Assembly (NCBI GenBank): GCA_003520365.1
Contig: DOUW01000162.1
Span: 1 to 10,429 of the forward strand
Length of the DNA: 10,429 nt
Source: Massilia sp.
GTDB taxonomy: Bacteria > Pseudomonadota > Gammaproteobacteria > Burkholderiales > Burkholderiaceae_D
Direction: 5' to 3'
Shown: positions 5,570 to 10,429 of the stretch, piece by piece
Layout of the letters: the number at the start of each line of letters is the position of its first letter
How positions within the stretch are numbered: position 1 is the first letter of the stretch
The notes under the pieces: model-generated
The model's input: only the letters and a program-made list of their open reading frames with translations
The model's database searches: none
Told to the model about the DNA's origin: nothing
Position numbers and translations under genes: made by a program

Positions 5570-7636
5570 TTAGCGCCAGAACGGGAAGAAGTACAGCAGG
5601 GTCGCGAGGACGCCCACGATCATCACGAACGCGTAGTGGTAGATGTAACCCGTCTGGAAGGTACGGGTCAGCAGCGCGAACCAGCCGACCAGCTTCGCCG
5701 AACCGTTGACCACCAGGCCATCGATCAGCGCGCGGTCGCCCACTTTCCACAGGCCGCCGCCGATGGCGCGCGCGCCGCCGGCAAACACGACCTGGTTGAA
5801 CTTGTCCATGTAGTACTTGTTGTCCAGCAGCGTGTGCAGGAACTTGAACTTGCTGTAGAACCAGGCCGGGACGCGCGGGTTGACCATGTAGCAGTAGTAG
5901 GCGCAGACGACGCCTGCCAGTGCCAGCCAGAACGGTGCGGTCTGCAGGCCGTGGATCGCCATCGCGGCGGCGCCGTGGAACTCTTCGCGCAGGGTTTCCA
6001 TCGCGGTGTGGTTCTCGCCGACGAAGATCACGCCCTTGAAGAAGTCGCCGTGCAGCATCGGACCGATCGCCAGGTAGCCGATGATGACCGATGGGATCGC
6101 CAGCAGGATCAGCGGCAGGGTCACGACCCATGGCGACTCATGCGGCTTGTCGCCCGGCTGCAGGCCGTGGTGGTGGTGATCGTCGCCGTGGTCGTCGTGC
6201 GCGTCTTCTTCGTTGTGCGCGTCCGAATCGTGGCCGTGGCTATGCGGCTGCGGCTTGTTCCAGCGCGATTCGCCATGGAACACCAGGAAGTACATGCGGA
6301 ACGAGTAGAAGGCGGTGATGAACACGCCGGCCAGCACCGCGAAGTTCGCGAAGCCCGCGCCCGGGATATTGGTCGCGTGCACGGCCTCGATGATCGAGTC
6401 CTTCGAGTAGAAGCCCGAGAAGAACGGGGTACCGATCAGGGCCAGCGAGCCCAGCAGCGAGGTGATCCAGGTGATCGGCATGTACTTGCGCAGGCCGCCC
6501 ATGTTGCGCATGTCCTGGTCGTGGTGCATGCCGATGATGACCGAACCCGCGCCGAGGAACAGCAGCGCCTTGAAGAAGGCGTGGGTCATCAGGTGGAACA
6601 CGGCCACCGAGTAGGCCGACGCGCCCAGGGCGACGGTCATGTAGCCCAGCTGCGACAGGGTCGAGTAAGCGACGACGCGCTTGATGTCATTTTGAATGAT
6701 GCCCAGGAAGCCCATGAACAGCGCGGTGATCGAACCGATGACGATCATGAACGACAGTGCGCCGTCGGAGAGCTCGAACAGCGGCGACATGCGCGACACC
6801 ATGAAGATGCCGGCGGTAACCATGGTCGCGGCGTGGATCAGTGCCGAGATCGGGGTCGGGCCTTCCATCGAGTCCGGCAGCCAGACGTGCAGCGGGAATT
6901 GCGCCGATTTACCCATCGCGCCGATGAACAGGCAGATGCAGGCGGCGGTCAGCAGCGGCCAGCCGATGCCCGGCACGGTCATGCCGGCGAGCTTGTCGGC
7001 TTGCGCGAAGACCTCGGTGTACTGCATCGAGCCCGACGCGGCCAGCAGCAGGCCGATGCCGAGGATGAAGCCGAAGTCGCCGACGCGGTTGACCAGGAAG
7101 GCCTTCATGTTGGCGAAGATCGCGGTCGGACGGGTGTACCAGAAGCCGATCAGCAGGTACGAGACCAGGCCCACCGCTTCCCAGCCGAAGAACAGCTGCA
7201 GGAAGTTGTTGGACATGACCAGCATCAGCATCGCGAAGGTAAACAGCGAGATGTACGAGAAGAAGCGGTTGTAGCCTTCGTCCTCGGCCATGTAGCCGAT
7301 CGTGTAGATGTGCACCATCAGGGAGACGGACGTCACCACGCACATCATCATCGCCGACAGCGTGTCGATCTGGAAGCCGACGGCCAGCTTCACCGTGCCG
7401 ACGGTCATCCAGGTGTAGATGTCCTGGTTGAAGCTTGCGCCGTCGAGCACGGCCATCAGGGTCTGGACCGAGATGATCAGCGCGATCAGTACGCCCAGGA
7501 TGGTTGCCGTGTGGGAGACCTTGCGGCCGACCACGTTACCAAGGAACTTGGTGCCGAGCAGGCCGGCAATCGCCGAGCCTGCGAGCGGCGCCAAGGGCAC
7601 CGCCAGTAACATTGAGGAAGAGAGTTGCCCCGCCAT
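5570..7636 (-). CDS. nuoL: NuoL, NADH-quinone oxidoreductase membrane subunit L
   Basis: The distal proton-pumping subunit of complex I, carrying the long lateral helix that braces NuoM and NuoN. It has 688 residues against 613 in E. coli. Channel residues are intact: Glu153 in FFGWEAVGLVSYLLIGFW, Lys243 in GKSAQFPLHVWLPDSMEGP, His351 and Lys356 in THAFFKALLF, and Lys412-Asp413 in GFYSKDSI. NDIKRVVAYSTLSQLGYM (316-333) is also typical. Part of the extra length is a histidine/acid-rich loop at about 464-499, with HHHH at 487-490 and several more His and Asp residues. The lateral-helix region LDNKYYMDKFN (604-614) confirms NuoL rather than M or N. The ATG is preceded by AAGG 6 bases upstream. 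The gap from nuoK is 35 bases, the largest within the nuo run. Confidence 0.97.
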   Translation of the reverse strand: MAGQLSSSMLLAVPLAPLAGSAIAGLLGTKFLGNVVGRKVSHTATILGVLIALIISVQTLMAVLDGASFNQDIYTWMTVGTVKLAVGFQIDTLSAMMMCVVTSVSLMVHIYTIGYMAEDEGYNRFFSYISLFTFAMLMLVMSNNFLQLFFGWEAVGLVSYLLIGFWYTRPTAIFANMKAFLVNRVGDFGFILGIGLLLAASGSMQYTEVFAQADKLAGMTVPGIGWPLLTAACICLFIGAMGKSAQFPLHVWLPDSMEGPTPISALIHAATMVTAGIFMVSRMSPLFELSDGALSFMIVIGSITALFMGFLGIIQNDIKRVVAYSTLSQLGYMTVALGASAYSVAVFHLMTHAFFKALLFLGAGSVIIGMHHDQDMRNMGGLRKYMPITWITSLLGSLALIGTPFFSGFYSKDSIIEAVHATNIPGAGFANFAVLAGVFITAFYSFRMYFLVFHGESRWNKPQPHSHGHDSDAHNEEDAHDDHGDDHHHHGLQPGDKPHESPWVVTLPLILLAIPSVIIGYLAIGPMLHGDFFKGVIFVGENHTAMETLREEFHGAAAMAIHGLQTAPFWLALAGVVCAYYCYMVNPRVPAWFYSKFKFLHTLLDNKYYMDKFNQVVFAGGARAIGGGLWKVGDRALIDGLVVNGSAKLVGWFALLTRTFQTGYIYHYAFVMIVGVLATLLYFFPFWR

Positions 7637-7671
7637 GTTGAACCTTAATCGTTATTGTTTATCCGAACCCA

Positions 7672-7980
7672 TCAGCCCTTGAGGCTGTCGAGGTCTTCCA
7701 CATTGATCGTGTCCAGGTTACGGAACAGGACCACCAGGATCGCCAGGCCGATCGCCGATTCGGCGGCCGCGACGGTCAGGATGAAGAACACGAAGATCTG
7801 CCCCGCCGCATCCCCCAGGTAGTGCGAGAAGGCGATGAAGTTCAGGTTCACTGCCAGCAGCATCAGTTCGATGGCCATCAGCAGGATGATGATGTTCTTC
7901 CGGTTCAGGAAGATACCGATGATCGAGATCGCGAAAAGGATCGCGCCCAGGACCAGGTAGTGTGCAAGCGATAAAGTCAC
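7672..7980 (-). CDS. nuoK: NuoK, NADH-quinone oxidoreductase membrane subunit K
   Basis: A small three-helix subunit of the complex I membrane arm lying between NuoN and NuoJ and contributing to proton transfer. The 102 residues match the family length of about 100. The two essential buried glutamates are present: Glu38 in [15 protein letters not shown] (E. coli Glu36) and Glu74 in [10 protein letters not shown] (E. coli Glu72). The start is GTG at 7980, where the protein begins (M)TLSLAHYL; it overlaps the nuoJ stop as GTGA. A strong AAGGAG stands 8 bases upstream. The longer open frame above this point runs through nuoJ out of frame and is not coding. Confidence 0.96.
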   Translation of the reverse strand: MTLSLAHYLVLGAILFAISIIGIFLNRKNIIILLMAIELMLLAVNLNFIAFSHYLGDAAGQIFVFFILTVAAAESAIGLAILVVLFRNLDTINVEDLDSLKG

Positions 7981-8648
7981 GAGTTCTGCTCCTTGTTCTG
8001 CGCCGGGTTTGCAACCGCGGCAGCTGCGGCCACGGCGGCTTCGTCGATGGCGCGCTGGTTCACGGCATCCATCTTGACGACGCGCAGGCGGTCGTTGCGC
8101 TTGACGCGGACGGCGGCGCCCGGGTCGATGGCCTTGCTGTCCTTGCGCTTGCGCAGGGTCAGCGCCACGGCGGCGATGATCGCCACCAGCAGGATCACGG
8201 CCGCGATCTCGAAGCCGTAGATGTAGCGGGTGTAGATCAGGCGGCCCAGCTCGCGGGTGCCGCCGATGTTCATGGCGGCCGCTTCCGGGCTCTGGGCGAA
8301 GCCGCTGTAGCCGTTCCACAGCACGGCAGCCATTTCCAGCACGATGACGGCGCCGATGATCAGGGCCATCGGCAGGTAGCCGAGGAAGCCTTCGCGCATG
8401 CGGTCGAGGTTAATGTCGAGCATCATGACGACGAACAGGAACAGCACCATGACGGCGCCGACGTAGACCAGGACCAGCACGATGGCCAGGAACTCGGCCT
8501 TCAGCAGCAACCAGATACCGGCCGCGTTGAAGAACGCGAGCACCAGGAACAGCGCCGCGTGCACGGGGTTCTTGGCGGTGATGACGCGCAGCGCGGACAG
8601 CACCATGATGGCCGCGAACACGTAGAACAAAACAGTTTTAAATTCCAT
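7977..8648 (-). CDS. nuoJ: NuoJ, NADH-quinone oxidoreductase membrane subunit J
   Basis: A five-helix membrane-arm subunit next to NuoK and NuoA whose third helix undergoes the conformational change coupling quinone reduction to proton pumping. The diagnostic part is [18 protein letters not shown] (55-72), with the tyrosine-glycine region (Tyr62, Gly64) of that helix, preceded by the short [16 protein letters not shown] (25-40). The protein is 223 residues against 184 in E. coli; the excess is a hydrophilic C-terminal tail (about 166-223), basic at first ([18 protein letters not shown]) and then alanine-rich. The ATG at 8648 lies 22 bases after the nuoI stop, with only a distant AGAGG as a candidate ribosome site. 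The end overlaps the nuoK start by 4 bases. Confidence 0.96.
   Translation of the reverse strand: MEFKTVLFYVFAAIMVLSALRVITAKNPVHAALFLVLAFFNAAGIWLLLKAEFLAIVLVLVYVGAVMVLFLFVVMMLDINLDRMREGFLGYLPMALIIGAVIVLEMAAVLWNGYSGFAQSPEAAAMNIGGTRELGRLIYTRYIYGFEIAAVILLVAIIAAVALTLRKRKDSKAIDPGAAVRVKRNDRLRVVKMDAVNQRAIDEAAVAAAAAVANPAQNKEQNS
7989..7994 (-). promoter_or_regulatory. Ribosome binding site of nuoK, inside the end of nuoJ
   Basis: AAGGAG on the minus strand, 8 bases before the GTG at 7980. It lies within the last codons of nuoJ and decides the nuoK start: the strong site compensates for the GTG codon and the 4-base overlap with the nuoJ stop. Confidence 0.75.
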
Positions 8649-8670
8649 GACTAAACCGGGCCTCTTCTTG

Positions 8671-9159
8671 TTATCGGTACTTGGCGTCGGCCGCGCGGGC
8701 GGCGGCGATGTCAGCCTCGTAGCGGTCGCCCACGGCCAGCAGCATCTCTTTGGTGTAATAGAGATCGCCGCGCTTCTCGCCGTGGTATTCCAGCACGTGG
8801 GTTTCCACGATCGAGTCGACCGGGCAGGACTCTTCGCAGAAGCCGCAGAAGATGCACTTGGTCAGGTCGATGTCGTAGCGCGTGGTGCGGCGGGTGCCGT
8901 CCTCGCGCTGCGCCGACTCGATCGTGATGGCCATGGCGGGGCACACCGCTTCGCACAGCTTGCAGGCGATGCAGCGCTCTTCCCCGTTCGGGTAGCGGCG
9001 CAGGGCGTGCAGGCCGCGGAAGCGGTTCGACATCGGCGTCTTCTCTTCCGGGTACTGCACCGTGATCTTGCGCGACAGGGCATATTTGCCGGTCAGCGCC
9101 AGACCCTTGAACAGCTCGGTCAGCATCAGGCTGCCGAGGATTTCTTTGATTCGGTTCAT
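8671..9159 (-). CDS. nuoI: NuoI, NADH-quinone oxidoreductase iron-sulfur subunit I
   Basis: A peripheral-arm subunit carrying the two [4Fe-4S] clusters N6a and N6b, which pass electrons from NuoG towards N2 in NuoB next to the quinone site. Both cluster motifs are complete: [12 protein letters not shown] with Cys63, 66, 69 and 73, and [12 protein letters not shown] with Cys102, 105, 108 and 112. The N-terminal amphipathic region ([16 protein letters not shown]) anchors it to the membrane arm. [17 protein letters not shown] (47-63) is typical. At 162 residues it is the short form usual in alpha- and betaproteobacteria (E. coli has 180). The ATG at 9159 is favoured over longer readings because AAGGAAG precedes it by 9 bases and the known N-terminus starts here. 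Confidence 0.97.
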   Translation of the reverse strand: MNRIKEILGSLMLTELFKGLALTGKYALSRKITVQYPEEKTPMSNRFRGLHALRRYPNGEERCIACKLCEAVCPAMAITIESAQREDGTRRTTRYDIDLTKCIFCGFCEESCPVDSIVETHVLEYHGEKRGDLYYTKEMLLAVGDRYEADIAAARAADAKYR

Positions 9160-9168
9160 TTGAATGCG

Positions 9169-9175
9169 CTTCCTT
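9169..9175 (-). promoter_or_regulatory. Ribosome binding site of nuoI, overlapping the nuoH stop codon
   Basis: AAGGAAG on the minus strand, 9 bases before the nuoI ATG; it shares bases with the nuoH TAA (read as TAAGGAAG). Ribosomes ending nuoH would therefore terminate on the initiation site of nuoI. Confidence 0.7.
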
Positions 9176-10259
9176 ACTTCCAAATATTCCAGGAGGTCTG
9201 CATGATGGCCGCGATCAGCACCAGCCAGACCAGGGTCACCGGGATGAACACTTTCCAGCCCAGGCGCATGATCTGGTCGTAGCGGTAGCGCGGGAAGGTG
9301 CCGCGGACCCAGACCATCGCCGAGACCATCAGGAACGTCTTCACGAACAGCCAGAAGAAGCCGCCGAAGGCGCCGCCGAATTCCAGGAAGCCGAACGGTG
9401 CGTGCCAGCCGCCCAGGAACATGATCGATGCCAGGGTGCCGATCAGGATCATGTTGGCGTATTCGGCCAGCATGAACATGGCGTACGACATGCCCGAGTA
9501 TTCCACCATGTGGCCGGCGACGATCTCCGACTCGCCTTCCACCACGTCGAACGGGTGGCGGTTGCACTCCGCGAGGCCCGAGATGAAGTAGATGAAGAAC
9601 AGCGGCAGCAGCGGCAGCCAGTTCCAGGACAGGAAGTTCAGGCCCATGTCGGCGAACATGCCGCGGTCCTGGCCCAGCACGATGTCCGAGAAGTTCAGCG
9701 AACCCGAGACCATCAGCACCACGACCAGCACGAAGCCCATCGGGATTTCATAGGAAATCATCTGGGCCGAGGCGCGCATCGCACCCATGAAGGCGTACTT
9801 CGAGTTCGAAGCCCAGCCGGCGATGATGATGCCGTACACCTCGACCGAGGTGATCGCCAGCAGCAGCAGGACGCCGGCGTTGACGTTGGCCAGCGCCGCT
9901 TCCGGACCGAAAGGCACGACCGACCAGGCGGCCAGGGCCGGCATGATGGTCATGATCGGGCCCAGGATGAACAGCTTGGTGGTGGCGCGGGTCGGGATCA
10001 CGATTTCCTTGACCAGCAGCTTGACCGCGTCGGCGATCGGCTGCAGCAGGCCGCCCGGACCGACGCGGTTCGGGCCGAGACGGATGTGGATCCAGCCGAT
10101 CAGCTTGCGCTCCCAGAGGGTGGCGTAGGCGACCAGGCCCATCAGCGGCAGCAGGACGCACAGGATCTTGACCACGGTCCAGACGAACGTCCACGCGGTC
10201 GGTCCCAGCAGCGCGTCGCCGCTGGTATAGATGTTATCGATAAAACCGGGCGTTGCCAT
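9174..10259 (-). CDS. nuoH: NuoH, NADH-quinone oxidoreductase membrane subunit H
   Basis: The membrane subunit at the heel of complex I that forms much of the quinone-binding chamber and the entry to the proton path. It has 361 residues against 325 in E. coli, with eight expected helices. Signature segments are [19 protein letters not shown] (49-67) and the acidic quinone-loop motif [17 protein letters not shown] (230-246) followed by [11 protein letters not shown] (247-257). The conserved helix [20 protein letters not shown] (138-157) is intact. The start ATG at 10259 shares its first base with the nuoG TAA (TAATG), and GGAGG lies 7 bases upstream inside nuoG. The gene ends 14 bases before nuoI. 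Confidence 0.98.
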   Translation of the reverse strand: MATPGFIDNIYTSGDALLGPTAWTFVWTVVKILCVLLPLMGLVAYATLWERKLIGWIHIRLGPNRVGPGGLLQPIADAVKLLVKEIVIPTRATTKLFILGPIMTIMPALAAWSVVPFGPEAALANVNAGVLLLLAITSVEVYGIIIAGWASNSKYAFMGAMRASAQMISYEIPMGFVLVVVLMVSGSLNFSDIVLGQDRGMFADMGLNFLSWNWLPLLPLFFIYFISGLAECNRHPFDVVEGESEIVAGHMVEYSGMSYAMFMLAEYANMILIGTLASIMFLGGWHAPFGFLEFGGAFGGFFWLFVKTFLMVSAMVWVRGTFPRYRYDQIMRLGWKVFIPVTLVWLVLIAAIMQTSWNIWK

Positions 10260-10429
10260 TACTTGCCCTCCCCTGCTTTTTCAACTGCTTTTTCAACGGA
10301 AATGGCACCAAACATGGCGCCGAGCGTAGCGGTTGCCGGATGGGCGGCGGCCACGCGCACGACGTTCGCCGGCAGGCGCGCGTCGACGTCGGCGGCCAGC
10401 ACGGCCGACCCACTGCCCTGGGTGACCCG
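10259..10429 (-). CDS. nuoG: NuoG, NADH-quinone oxidoreductase subunit G, C-terminal end (partial)
   Basis: Only the last 56 codons are in the window; the rest lies beyond the right edge. The reading from the edge is in frame ([20 protein letters not shown], then [20 protein letters not shown]) and matches the tail of the NuoG molybdopterin-oxidoreductase-like domain in Burkholderiales, which ends with a VRVAAxHPxTxxLGxMFG-type stretch. NuoG carries several iron-sulfur clusters of the peripheral arm, none of which is visible here. The C-terminus ends [12 protein letters not shown], a tandem four-residue repeat coded by a perfect 12-bp duplication. The position immediately upstream of nuoH supports the call. 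Confidence 0.93.
   Translation of the reverse strand, partial: RVTQGSGSAVLAADVDARLPANVVRVAAAHPATATLGAMFGAISVEKAVEKAGEGK
10267..10271 (-). promoter_or_regulatory. Ribosome binding site of nuoH, inside the end of nuoG
   Basis: GGAGG on the minus strand (within GGGGAGGG), 7 bases before the nuoH ATG. It falls in the last codons of nuoG and, with the TAATG junction, supports coupled translation. Confidence 0.75.
10273..10296. repeat. Two perfect 12-bp tandem repeats in the end of nuoG
   Basis: CTGCTTTTTCAA occurs twice in immediate succession on the plus strand. In the nuoG frame this gives VEKA twice. The copies are identical, which suggests a recent in-frame duplication, probably by slippage, at the variable C-terminus. 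Confidence 0.9.

Noticed and set aside
4039..5709. 556-codon open frame on the plus strand opposite nuoM
   Set aside because: Same artefact: complementary reading of GC-rich codons, with a charged low-complexity product and no recognisable domain.
5636..7609. 657-codon open frame on the plus strand opposite nuoL
   Set aside because: Spans almost exactly the coding part of nuoL in antisense and has the same unnatural composition; no independent start signal supports it.
7981..8319. Long N-terminal extension of NuoK
   Set aside because: It is an out-of-frame reading of nuoJ; the GTG at 7980 with AAGGAG gives a standard-length NuoK.
9160..9567. Long N-terminal extension of NuoI
   Set aside because: The extra frame overlaps nuoH out of frame and gives an Arg/Gly/Pro-rich sequence. 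The ATG at 9159 has a good ribosome site and the usual NuoI start.
10273..10296. T-rich tandem repeats as an operator or promoter
   Set aside because: They lie in the nuoG coding sequence, keep the frame and encode VEKA twice; no -35/-10 pair was seen with them.

Overview
The window is about 10.4 kb of GC-rich DNA in which every supported gene lies on the minus strand, so transcription runs from high to low coordinates. The set of protein variants (NuoH with an AECNRHPFD loop, a 162-residue NuoI, the DUF2818 protein after nuoN, ispD nearby) points to a betaproteobacterium of the order Burkholderiales, most likely Oxalobacteraceae (Massilia-like). The genus is inferred from resemblance, since no database search was possible.

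The right-hand 7.9 kb is the distal part of a respiratory complex I (proton-pumping NADH:quinone oxidoreductase) operon. In transcription order it holds the last 56 codons of nuoG, then nuoH, nuoI, nuoJ, nuoK, nuoL, nuoM and nuoN. Genes abut or overlap (nuoG/nuoH share 1 base, nuoJ/nuoK share 4), and the largest gap in this part is 35 bases. These genes encode the membrane arm (H, J, K, L, M, N), the two-cluster ferredoxin-like NuoI that links it to the peripheral arm, and the end of the large iron-sulfur subunit NuoG. All recognisable proton-channel glutamates and lysines are present, so the complex appears functional.

Directly after nuoN comes a small DUF2818 membrane protein with a TTG start. 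It is followed by a 103-bp imperfect palindrome of REP/REPIN type, the clearest non-coding structure in the window. Beyond the palindrome is a second compact cluster: a Nudix hydrolase, a secreted protein with an HExxH metallopeptidase-type motif, and ispD of the methylerythritol phosphate isoprenoid pathway. The first bases of what may be ispF sit at the left edge. These junctions are also tight (2-base gap, then a 4-base ATGA overlap), suggesting co-transcription.

Most of the window is conserved core metabolism. The items worth a second look are the palindrome, the HExxH protein, the Nudix enzyme's atypical specificity loop, the histidine-rich loop of NuoL, and small in-frame repeats in nuoG and the DUF2818 gene. 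I see no CRISPR array, tRNA, rRNA, insertion sequence or defence system, and no gene-free stretch over 300 bases. I found no convincing new multi-gene system.
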